Below, piece by piece: positions 15,096 to 20,963 of a stretch of 20,963 nt of DNA. The stretch is from an uncultured Desulfovibrio sp. Its GTDB lineage: Bacteria; Desulfobacterota; Desulfovibrionia; Desulfovibrionales; Desulfovibrionaceae. Both the position numbers and the translations under genes were made by a program. The stretch lies in contig CALBAX010000014.1 of assembly GCA_937926875.1 (NCBI GenBank), positions 1 through 20,963 of the forward strand, written 5' to 3'. How positions within the stretch are numbered: position 1 is the first letter of the stretch; each line of letters begins with the position of its first letter. The notes under the pieces were generated by a model. The model did not search any database, had not been told where the DNA came from, and was given only the letters and a program-made list of their open reading frames with translations.

Positions 15096-16189
15096 TACGC
15101 ACCTCGCTTGCAATTGAAGAAACCGATGAGCAGGCAGACGGCCAGGCCGCCCAGGGCGCCCAGCATGCCGTTGGGGCCGATGCCCGCCGTGCTGGAGGCC
15201 ATGCCGAAGTTATGGGCGCAGGCCGCGCCCACGATGAGGCCGACCACGAACACGGCCGCGTCGTTGTCGCCTTCACCGGCCATGAAGAGCTGGCGGCCGG
15301 GGCAGCCGCCGGCCAGGGCAAAGGCCAGACCAGCCGTCACCATGCCCAGGAAGTTCCACAGGCCGTCGGTATGGGCCACGGGCTGGCCGGCGAAACCGGG
15401 ATGGAAGCCGCCGATGGCCAGATTGGCCACCAGCGCGGCGGCCAGCATGGCCAGAAAACCCAGGGCCAGATGCCACTGGTTGAACAGCAGGACGTCACGT
15501 ACGGCGCCCATGGTGCAGAAGCGGCTGCGCTGGGCCAGGAAGCCCACCAGCAGACCGGCACCGAGCGAGAGCAGGAAGGGGGCGTGCATGGAGCCGGGGC
15601 CCTTGAGGGAGTAGAAGAGGACGCCGTTCTGGGCCTGTCCTTCCACGGGCGGGTTGAACAGATAGACGGCGACCAGGGCAAGCATGATGCCGGGCAGGAT
15701 CAGGCCGGACGCCTTGCTCTGGCTCTGGCTGCGGCCCAGGGAGAAACCCATGCGGAAGAAGAGCGTGCCCAGACCGATGCCGGCCACCAGGCCGGCCAGA
15801 CCGAACAGGGCGTTGGCGTCGCCACCGGCCAGGCGCATGATGACGCGCCAGGGGCAGCCCAGGAAGACCAGGGCGCCGATGGCCGCGATGACGCCCAGCA
15901 GGAAGCGGACGGCCGGGGCGGAGCCGCCGCGGGCACGGTATTCACCAAAACAGAGGGCGGCGGCCAGGGAGCCCAGCACCATGCCCATGATCTCGGGGCG
16001 CAGGTACTGGACGATGGGCGCACGGTGCAGGCCCACGGCCCCCGCGATGTCGCGGTTGAAGCAGACCACGCAGATGCCCATGTTGCCGGGGTTGCCGGAG
16101 AACTGCAAAAAGACGGCTATCAGGCCGAGGACAAGGCCCGTGACCACGATGCCCGTGGTGGACGAGAAGAAATTGAAGCTGTTTTTCAT
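15095..16189 (-). CDS. yedE: YedE/YeeE-family membrane transporter for sulfur or selenium compounds
   Basis: The 364-residue protein has about 9-10 hydrophobic segments and the conserved cysteines of the YeeE/YedE family: GNMGICVVC (Cys40, Cys43), GCPWR (Cys112), RSRFCTMGAVRD (Cys215) and GGCPGRQL (Cys286). YeeE takes up thiosulfate, while YedE members next to tusA/yedF genes have been linked to selenium. The duplicated half-structure, with GCPWR in the first half and GGCPGR in the second, is typical. The ATG at 16189 follows a G-rich ribosome binding site; an upstream TTG at 16201 is less likely. It overlaps the tusA-like gene by one base. Whether sulfur or selenium is carried cannot be decided here; the nearby Sec gene favours selenium weakly. 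The symbol is a family-level assignment. Confidence 0.85.
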   Translation of the reverse strand: MKNSFNFFSSTTGIVVTGLVLGLIAVFLQFSGNPGNMGICVVCFNRDIAGAVGLHRAPIVQYLRPEIMGMVLGSLAAALCFGEYRARGGSAPAVRFLLGVIAAIGALVFLGCPWRVIMRLAGGDANALFGLAGLVAGIGLGTLFFRMGFSLGRSQSQSKASGLILPGIMLALVAVYLFNPPVEGQAQNGVLFYSLKGPGSMHAPFLLSLGAGLLVGFLAQRSRFCTMGAVRDVLLFNQWHLALGFLAMLAAALVANLAIGGFHPGFAGQPVAHTDGLWNFLGMVTAGLAFALAGGCPGRQLFMAGEGDNDAAVFVVGLIVGAACAHNFGMASSTAGIGPNGMLGALGGLAVCLLIGFFNCKRGA

Positions 16190-16355
16190 GCGACCCCCCA
16201 AAGACGGGATGCGGCAAAAGTTGGAAAGATGCGCGCAGATCCGTGACGGATCTAGGGGGTGGGGGACCGGGATATGGCGAAGGTCAAGGAATCAGGACAT
16301 GCCGTCGGCGCGACCACCCCGCTGCGCTCCACACCGTGAAGCCGGTGGCGCTGCG

Positions 16356-16376
16356 TCAGGTATGGTGCATGGGCAT
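16356..16376 (-). CDS. Possible leader peptide MPMHHT ahead of yedE
   Basis: On the minus strand a perfect AAGGAG (16383-16388) stands six bases before an ATG that opens a frame of only six sense codons (MPMHHT) ending in TGA. It lies about 35 nt after the predicted transcription start and about 165 nt before yedE. A GC-rich hairpin follows at once (about 16327-16354, CACCG paired with CGGTG inside a GCGC clamp). The arrangement resembles attenuator leaders, but it is not a recognised family and the signal sensed is unknown. Confidence 0.35.
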   Translation of the reverse strand: MPMHHT

Positions 16377-16417
16377 GGATTGCTCCTTGGATCAGACAGG
16401 TCGTGATGGATAAGGGC

Positions 16418-16446
16418 AGCCTAGGAAAAGAACAGGGGCGGGTCAA
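16418..16446 (-). promoter_or_regulatory. Probable promoter of the yedE cluster
   Basis: On the minus strand TTGACC (16441-16446) and TAGGCT (16418-16423) are 17 bp apart. The -35 box matches at five of six positions and the -10 box at three of six. It lies about 230 bp upstream of yedE and leaves a long structured leader. Confidence 0.45.
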
Positions 16447-16499
16447 GTGCTTTCGGGAAAAAAGGGGACAGGAGACCAGGCGGGAGCAGGGCAGACATG

Positions 16500-16525
16500 A
16501 AAAAAGGGCATCCGGAGGATGCCCC
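16500..16525 (-). terminator. Intrinsic terminator of pyrR
   Basis: Read on the minus strand, GGGCATCC and GGATGCCC form a perfect 8-bp stem with a TCC loop, followed by six T. It begins 6 bp after the pyrR stop codon. Confidence 0.88.
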
Positions 16526-16531
16526 TGAAGG

Positions 16532-17068
16532 TCAGTTCTTGGCGGTCAGCAGGACTTCGTCCCGTCCGTCCCGTTCTTCCAGCAGCACGTCCACCTGCTC
16601 CTGCGGGCGGGTATCCACACTGCGGCCGATGTAGTCAGCCTGGATGGGCAGTTCGCGATGGCCGCGGTCCACGAGCACCAACAGCTCCACCTTGCGGGGA
16701 CGGCCATAATCCAGCAGGGCCTCCAGGGCGGCACGGATGGTGCGGCCGCTGAACAGCACGTCGTCGATAAGGACGATCTCCGCGTTGTCCACAGGAGAGG
16801 TGATGCGTGACTGACCGATGTGGGGTTTGCCTTCCAGGCTCGTCCAGTCGTCACGGTACAGGTTGATGTCCAGCGTGCCCAGGGGCAGGGGGCGCTGCAG
16901 CTTCTGCTGCATCAGGGCGCCCAGACGGCGGGCCAGGTCGGCGCCGCGGCGTTCGATGCCCACCAGCATGACGCGCTCGCACTGACCGTGCCGTTCCAGC
17001 ACTTCGCAGGCAAGACGTTCCAGAATACGGGTCATTTCCTCTTTGTCCAGCAGCAATGTCGTGGGCAT
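16532..17068 (-). CDS. pyrR: PyrR-type uracil phosphoribosyltransferase / pyrimidine regulator
   Basis: The 178-residue protein has a type I phosphoribosyltransferase fold. VMLVGIERRGADLARRL fits the nucleotide-binding hood, and VLIDDVLFSGRTIRAALEAL (PRPP loop from residue 99) is diagnostic. LGTLDINLYRDDW and VDRGHRELPIQADYIGRSVDT match PyrR closely. PyrR converts uracil and PRPP to UMP and in many bacteria also binds pyr leader RNA; whether it regulates here cannot be seen. The ATG at 17068 is chosen over an in-frame upstream start because GGAGGG precedes it and the homology begins there. The gene is monocistronic, divergent from the HesB-like genes, with its own terminator. Confidence 0.93.
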   Translation of the reverse strand: MPTTLLLDKEEMTRILERLACEVLERHGQCERVMLVGIERRGADLARRLGALMQQKLQRPLPLGTLDINLYRDDWTSLEGKPHIGQSRITSPVDNAEIVLIDDVLFSGRTIRAALEALLDYGRPRKVELLVLVDRGHRELPIQADYIGRSVDTRPQEQVDVLLEERDGRDEVLLTAKN

Positions 17069-17133
17069 AATCCCTCCAGAAGTGATGTCTTCCCATACGC
17101 CTTTTTGCCGGCGGAGAAAAGCCCCGCGAGCGA

Positions 17134-17162
17134 TTGACAATATTGGGGGCTGACCTTACATG
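17134..17162 (+). promoter_or_regulatory. Probable promoter of the HesB-like gene set
   Basis: A perfect TTGACA (17134-17139) and TACATG (17157-17162) are separated by 17 bp. The start codon of the first HesB-like gene is at 17189, giving a short leader of about 20 nt. Confidence 0.55.
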
Positions 17163-17188
17163 TTACGGGCAACACTGGAGGTAGTGCC

Positions 17189-17515
17189 ATGCTTACGTTG
17201 ACCGATGCCGCCCAGAAGGAACTGGAAGGTTTTTTTGCCGACAGGGAAAAAGCGACCGTCCGCATCTACCTTGCCCCCGGCGGCTGCTCCGGCCCGCGCC
17301 TTGCCCTGGCGCTGGACGAAGCCGGTGAGAACGATACCCGGATCGAACAGGGCGGTTTTGCCTTCTGCATCAACAATGAACTTTTGCAGCAGGTGAAAAG
17401 CGTCAGTATCGATGCCAACTACCTGGGCTTCAGGGTGACCCCCGAAGTGCCCCTGCCTTCGTCGGGCGGCAGCGCCTGCGGCGGTTGCTGCGGCGCCTGC
17501 GGCAGTCACCAGTAG
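17189..17515 (+). CDS. HesB/IscA-like protein, Cys form (copy 1)
   Basis: This 108-residue protein is related to HesB/IscA iron-sulfur cluster assembly proteins and to the family modelled as HesB-like selenoproteins. LAPGGCSGPRLALALDE carries Cys33, the position of the first conserved HesB Cys. FAFCINNELL has Cys60, and the tail has Cys97, Cys100, Cys101 and Cys104 in a Gly/Ser/Cys-rich run instead of the plain CGC of IscA. It is the first of three tandem paralogues. GGAGG lies upstream of the ATG, and a promoter match precedes it. A hairpin (17524-17550) follows. The role in metal or Fe-S handling is inferred from family only. Confidence 0.85.
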   Translation: MLTLTDAAQKELEGFFADREKATVRIYLAPGGCSGPRLALALDEAGENDTRIEQGGFAFCINNELLQQVKSVSIDANYLGFRVTPEVPLPSSGGSACGGCCGACGSHQ

Positions 17516-17523
17516 CCTTTTTG

Positions 17524-17550
17524 CGGGAAGGCGCAGTACGTTCCTTCCCG
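17524..17550 (+). terminator. Hairpin after HesB-like copy 1
   Basis: CGGGAAGG (17524-17531) pairs with CCTTCCCG (17543-17550) around an 11-nt loop, 8 bp after the stop codon. Only two T follow, so it may stabilise mRNA or attenuate rather than end transcription. Confidence 0.4.
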
Positions 17551-17690
17551 TTGCCATCCCTGCTCTGACGATACCTGTCACCTCCTGCGTCAACAGCTGC
17601 CGCACCGGCCAGTCAGGCGCTGCCCCGAATGGCGCCTTTTCCCCTGCGGGATACGGGAAGTCCGGGACGCGGCATCGTCAAGGAGAAGGA

Positions 17691-18005
17691 ATGATCGTTT
17701 TGTCCGAGAATGCCCGCAAGGAACTGGAAGCCTATTTTGCGGACAAGGAACGCCAGACCATCCGTGTGTACCTCGCTCCCGGCGGCTGCTCCGGCCCCCG
17801 GCTCGTCCTGGCTCTGGACGAACCCGGGGACGAGGACGCCAGGTTCGAACAGGACGGCTTCGCGTTCTGCATCAACAAGGAATTGCTGCAACAGGTGAAG
17901 CGCATCAGCATAGACTTGAGCTATCTGGGCTTCACCGTGACCCCCGAAGTGCCTCTGCCTTCGTCGGGCGGCAGTTGCTGCGGCAGCTGCGGCAGCCATC
18001 AGTAG
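17691..18005 (+). CDS. HesB/IscA-like protein, Cys form (copy 2)
   Basis: This 104-residue protein is close to copy 1 and closer still to copy 3 in its first 45 residues (LSENARKELEAYFADKERQ is shared with copy 3). LAPGGCSGPRLVLALDEPG carries Cys33 and FAFCINKELL carries Cys60. The C-terminal tail SSGGSCCGSCGSHQ gives Cys96, Cys97 and Cys100. A GGAGAAGG ribosome binding site precedes the ATG. It lies 175 bp after copy 1 and 175 bp before copy 3, so the three probably arose by tandem duplication. The function is probably linked to metal or Fe-S chemistry; the partner is unknown. Confidence 0.85.
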   Translation: MIVLSENARKELEAYFADKERQTIRVYLAPGGCSGPRLVLALDEPGDEDARFEQDGFAFCINKELLQQVKRISIDLSYLGFTVTPEVPLPSSGGSCCGSCGSHQ

Positions 18006-18018
18006 TCCCTGTCCGGTG

Positions 18019-18075
18019 GGGCCGGTTTCCCGGCCCGGCCGGTTTTGTCATAACAGAAGGTCCCGTCTTCTGTTT
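18019..18075 (+). terminator. Tandem hairpins between HesB-like copies 2 and 3
   Basis: GGGCCGG/CCGGCCC (18019-18036) is followed by a T4 run at 18043. AACAGAAG/CTTCTGTT (18052-18074) is a second perfect 8-bp stem ending in T's. They may partly terminate transcription before copy 3 or mark processing between the genes. Confidence 0.4.
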
Positions 18076-18180
18076 CCATCAACTGCCGTTACCGGCGGAG
18101 AGGGCCTGTTGCCTCAGGGCATCGGTCCCGTTTCCTGACGGGCAGGACGCTCCGCAGATACGGCCCAGAGAGGAATAGGA

Positions 18181-18501
18181 ATGATCACTCTGTCTGAAAA
18201 CGCTCGTAAAGAGCTGGAAGCCTACTTCGCGGACAAGGAACGCCAGTCCATCCGCGTGTTTCTTGCCCCCGGCGGCTGAAGCGGCCCGCGTCTCGCCCTG
18301 GCTCTGGATGAGCCTAACGCACAGGACAGCACCGAGGAAGTTGACGGTTTCACCTTCTGCATGGCCACCGATCTGGTGGCGCAGATCAAGGGCGTCAAGA
18401 TTGACATGACCTACATGGGATTCACTGTGGATCCCGAGGTGCCGCTGGCCTCTTCCGGCAGCAGCTGCGGCAGTTGCGGCAGCAGCTGCGGCAGTCATTA
18501 G
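18181..18501 (+). CDS. HesB-like selenoprotein, Sec at in-frame TGA codon 33 (copy 3)
   Basis: The frame opens at an ATG after GAGGAATAGGA, meets TGA at 18277-18279 (codon 33), then continues intact to TAG at 18499-18501, giving 106 residues if TGA is read as selenocysteine. The TGA falls exactly where copies 1 and 2 have Cys33, in LAPGG-U-SGPRLALALDEP. Beyond it the protein keeps Cys60 (FTFC), VDPEVPLASS and a CGSCGSSCGSH tail, with no other stop or frameshift. HesB-like selenoproteins with Sec at this Cys are an established family, so Sec is the best reading; a simple nonsense mutation is the alternative. A hairpin fitting the bacterial SECIS pattern lies downstream. The selA, selB and selC genes are not in the window. 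Confidence 0.88.
18300..18314 (+). promoter_or_regulatory. Candidate bacterial SECIS hairpin
   Basis: GGCTC and GAGCC form a 5-bp stem with the loop TGGAT, starting 26 nt after the TGA and carrying G at the second loop position, within published bacterial SECIS limits. GCGT (18288-18291) and ACGC (18317-18320) may add a lower stem. In Cys copy 2 the corresponding bases (GGCTC with GAACC) do not pair fully. Confidence 0.5.
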
Positions 18502-18627
18502 GCGGATCGTGATCCGTCGGCTGTCCGTGCGGGGAAATGTTCCCACACCGCCCGGGATGCGTATGCACGCATTCCCCCCCGGGTCGCTTGAAGCATGGCC
18601 CCCGACAGCATAGATGAGAGATCCCGC

Positions 18628-18653
18628 AAGGCGGCCTTCGGGCCGCCTTTTTT
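18628..18653 (+). terminator. Intrinsic terminator after the HesB-like selenoprotein gene
   Basis: AAGGCGGCC and GGCCGCCTT pair perfectly around a TTCG tetraloop, followed by a T run. It separates the HesB-like set from mfd. Confidence 0.92.
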
Positions 18654-18714
18654 GAACCCTTGCCCAGGATCCGGCGTCGTTGGTGGCGTCGTTTTTGCTT
18701 TTCCGGCGGACAGT

Positions 18715-20963
18715 ATGGCAGATATCCTTTCCCTGCTTTCAGGGCCGGCCGAGGCCCGACACTGGCAGCGCAGCGGCATGGCGTCCTGTTGCCGCCTTGC
18801 CTGCGCCGCGCTGGCCCAGGGACGCAGCAGCGTCATCCTGGTGCGTGACCGTGAGGAATACACGGCGGCGCGCGCACTGCTGACCCTTTTCTCCCCTTCG
18901 CTTTCCCTGGCTGACATGGCCCCTGATGTCCCGGCCTGGAAACTGCCCTTTGCCGCGCTCCCTGCCGGCCTGTTGCTGCGGCGTGACCGGGATTCCTGGG
19001 CAGGACGGCTGGCGGCCCTGTATGGTCTTGCCCAGGGCGGGCCCCGCTGCCTCATCCTGAGCACGGAAGCGCTGCTGCTGCGCCATGTGCCCCGTGATTT
19101 CTTCGCGGAGCACACGCTCGACCTGCCCCGGGGCAGCGACTATCCCCCGGAGCTGATCCTCGATCAGGCCGTGGAGTGGGGCTACGAGCGTGTCCCCCTG
19201 GTGACCCGGCCGGGGCAGATGGCCCGGCGCGGCGACATCTTCGACATCTTCCCGTCCGGTTATCCGCGTCCTGTGCGCATGGAGTTTTTTGGCGACACGC
19301 TGGAAGAGCTGCGCCTGTTCGACGCCGAGAGCCAGCGCTCCCTGCAGGGCCTGGACGAGATGACCCTGCTGCCGGCCCTGCCTTTCGTGCTGGACGCGCA
19401 GGGCCTGGCCGCGGCCCGCAAGCGCATGGATGCCCTGTTCGCCGGGGCGCGCATCAGCGAGAACGACTGCTACACCTTCAAGAAGACCCTGGATGCCGGC
19501 GGGCTGGGCCTGTTGCCGGGCGTGGTGCACGAAAAGGCCAGCACCATCGCGGCCTGGCTGCCCGAGGACCCGCTCTGGTTCCTGCCCGGTCAGGCGGACT
19601 GCGATGCGGCCCTGCACGGGACGGCCATGCAGCTGCGCGACCAGCTGGAAGAGGATGATGCGCCCCTGCCGCAGCCGTCCGCCCTGTGCCTGTGCGGCAG
19701 CCTGCAGGGTCTGCCCTGGGAAAAGGCCCGCCGTTTCTATCTGGAGCCTCTGGTCATGGGCGTGGACAGCGCGGGGGACGACGTGCAGGAACGTCCGCTC
19801 CATACCTTCACGGATCTGTTCCCCATCCCCGGTGCGGCCGACCGTCCGTGGCAGCATCTGGCTGCCGGTCTGAAAGAATGGCAGAACCGGCGCCGTCAGG
19901 TGGTGCTGAGTTTTTCCTCGCAGCGCAGCCGGGCCAAGTTCCTCAAGCTGGCCGAGCAGGACGGCATCGTCCCTGCCTTGCGCTATGCGCCGGAACAGCG
20001 CGGGCTGTTCGCCCTGGTCTCCCCCTGGCGCTCCGGCACTGAGTTGGTATGGGACGATGTGCTCGTGCTGGGCGAGGACATCCTCTATCCGCGTGCGGAA
20101 AAGAAGGCCCGCGCCTCCTCGCGTGCTTTCAAGGGACTGGACAGCTTCGACGACCTCAAGGCCGGGGATCTGCTCGTCCACCGGGATTACGGCATCGGCC
20201 GTTTCGCCGGCCTGCACCATCTGGTGCAGGGAGGGCAGGGCAATGACTTCCTGCTGGTGGAATACTCCGGGCAGGACAGGCTCTATGTGCCGGTGGACCG
20301 TCTGGGGCTCATCCAGCGTTTCAAGGGCGGGGAGGGCGCGGAACCGGCCCTGGACCGTCTGGGCGGCGCCAGCTGGAGTTCCGGCAAGGAGAAGGTCCGC
20401 AAGGCCATCGAAAAGATCGCGGCCGACCTGGTGGAGATGTACGCCTACCGCAAGGTGGCCAAGGGCTTCCGCTATGACCCGCCGGGCGAGCTGTATCACG
20501 AGTTCGAGGCGACCTTCGGCTTTGAGGAGACCCCGGACCAGGCCCGGGCCATCGAGGACGTGCTGTCCGACATGGACAAGCCCGAGCCCATGGACCGCCT
20601 GGTCTGTGGTGACGTGGGCTTCGGCAAGACCGAGGTGGCCCTGCGGGCAGCCTTCCGTGCGGCCAGCGAGGGACGTCAGGTGGCCCTGCTGTGTCCCACC
20701 ACAGTGCTGGCCGAACAGCATTACCAGACCTTCCGGGCACGTCTGGCCGGTTTCCCGGTCACGGTGGGCCTGCTGAGCCGCTTCGTGCCCCGTGCCCGGC
20801 AAAAGGAGGTCCTCAAGGCCGCGGCCGAGGGGCAGATCGACATCTTGCTGGGCACGCACCGCCTGCTGTCGTCGGATGTCTCCCTGCCCAACCTTTCCCT
20901 GCTCATCCTGGACGAGGAGCAGCGCTTCGGCGTGCGGCACAAGGAAAAGCTCAAGGCCCTGAA
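18715..20963 (+). CDS. mfd: Transcription-repair coupling factor Mfd (5' part, truncated by window end)
   Basis: The frame stays open from the ATG to the window end (749 codons) with no stop. An N-terminal UvrB-like part contains RRGDIFDIFPSGYPRPVRMEFF, the damage-coupling module characteristic of Mfd. The RNA polymerase-interacting domain follows, recognised by LKAGDLLVHRDYGIGRFAGL and LLVEYSGQDRLYVPVDRL. The RecG-like translocase then shows FEETPDQARAIEDVL, Walker A CGDVGFGKTEVA (Gly632-Thr639) and motif II LDEEQRFG (Asp733-Gln736). Mfd removes stalled RNA polymerase and recruits UvrABC. The remaining helicase motifs and C-terminal domain lie beyond the window. The ribosome binding site is weak (GGCGG). 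A strong terminator upstream isolates it from the HesB-like genes, and its own promoter was not identified. Confidence 0.95.
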   Translation, partial: MADILSLLSGPAEARHWQRSGMASCCRLACAALAQGRSSVILVRDREEYTAARALLTLFSPSLSLADMAPDVPAWKLPFAALPAGLLLRRDRDSWAGRLAALYGLAQGGPRCLILSTEALLLRHVPRDFFAEHTLDLPRGSDYPPELILDQAVEWGYERVPLVTRPGQMARRGDIFDIFPSGYPRPVRMEFFGDTLEELRLFDAESQRSLQGLDEMTLLPALPFVLDAQGLAAARKRMDALFAGARISENDCYTFKKTLDAGGLGLLPGVVHEKASTIAAWLPEDPLWFLPGQADCDAALHGTAMQLRDQLEEDDAPLPQPSALCLCGSLQGLPWEKARRFYLEPLVMGVDSAGDDVQERPLHTFTDLFPIPGAADRPWQHLAAGLKEWQNRRRQVVLSFSSQRSRAKFLKLAEQDGIVPALRYAPEQRGLFALVSPWRSGTELVWDDVLVLGEDILYPRAEKKARASSRAFKGLDSFDDLKAGDLLVHRDYGIGRFAGLHHLVQGGQGNDFLLVEYSGQDRLYVPVDRLGLIQRFKGGEGAEPALDRLGGASWSSGKEKVRKAIEKIAADLVEMYAYRKVAKGFRYDPPGELYHEFEATFGFEETPDQARAIEDVLSDMDKPEPMDRLVCGDVGFGKTEVALRAAFRAASEGRQVALLCPTTVLAEQHYQTFRARLAGFPVTVGLLSRFVPRARQKEVLKAAAEGQIDILLGTHRLLSSDVSLPNLSLLILDEEQRFGVRHKEKLKAL

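Noticed and set aside
16252..16446. 64-codon minus-strand frame upstream of yedE
   Set aside because: Its start falls inside the predicted promoter, there is no domain, and the better-supported start with AAGGAG belongs to the short mini-ORF in another frame.
18181..18279. HesB-like copy 3 as a pseudogene broken by a nonsense codon
   Set aside because: The only stop is TGA, at the known Sec position of a selenoprotein family; the downstream frame and cysteines are intact.
18739..20940. 733-codon minus-strand frame opposite mfd
   Set aside because: It has no recognisable domain and lies fully inside a gene with unambiguous Mfd motifs.

Overview
The window looks like chromosomal DNA of a high-GC, anaerobic sulfate-reducer-type deltaproteobacterium, most likely Desulfovibrionaceae. 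This is inferred from gene content: a HesB-like selenoprotein beside Cys paralogues, a YedE/TusA/DUF3343 sulfur-or-selenium cluster, a TctABC transporter, an RTX surface protein, and dTDP-rhamnose genes. No rRNA or tRNA gene was seen.

Region 1 (1-4080) is a probable phase-variation module. A Hin/Pin-type serine invertase (496-1104, minus) lies between two 28-bp sites in inverted orientation (379-406 and 1190-1217, 27 of 28 bases identical). Just inside the left site is a near-consensus sigma-70 promoter (TTGACA, 16 bp, GATAAT) that points out of the segment to the left. Inversion would turn it rightward, toward a large RTX, S-layer-like protein (1584-4025) with a long hairpin-rich leader. In the orientation given, this promoter faces away from that gene.

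Region 2 (4152-9841) holds surface-glycan genes: a family 2 glycosyltransferase, an XRE-type regulator with a coiled-coil tail, and rfbB, rfbA, rfbC and rfbD, which make dTDP-L-rhamnose. A hairpin-rich 570-bp gap with a strong terminator splits rfbB from rfbACD. Region 3 (10134-13245) is a tctC-tctB-tctA tripartite tricarboxylate-type transporter operon with a terminator-like hairpin after tctC.

Region 4 (13339-16450, minus strand) reads yedE, tusA-like, DUF3343 (Se/S carrier-like), then a ribokinase-fold protein related to NAD(P)H-hydrate dehydratase. A promoter-like site and a seven-codon mini-ORF lie in the leader. pyrR (minus) follows with its own terminator.

Region 5 (17134-18653) has three tandem HesB/IscA-like genes. 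The first two have Cys at position 33; the third has an in-frame TGA there and is read as a selenocysteine protein, with a candidate bacterial SECIS hairpin 26 nt downstream. An ordinary ORF caller would miss or truncate it. Region 6 (18715 to the end) is the 5' part of mfd.

The items most worth a second look are the invertible promoter upstream of the RTX gene, and the Cys/Cys/Sec HesB triplet close to a YedE/TusA/DUF3343 cluster.
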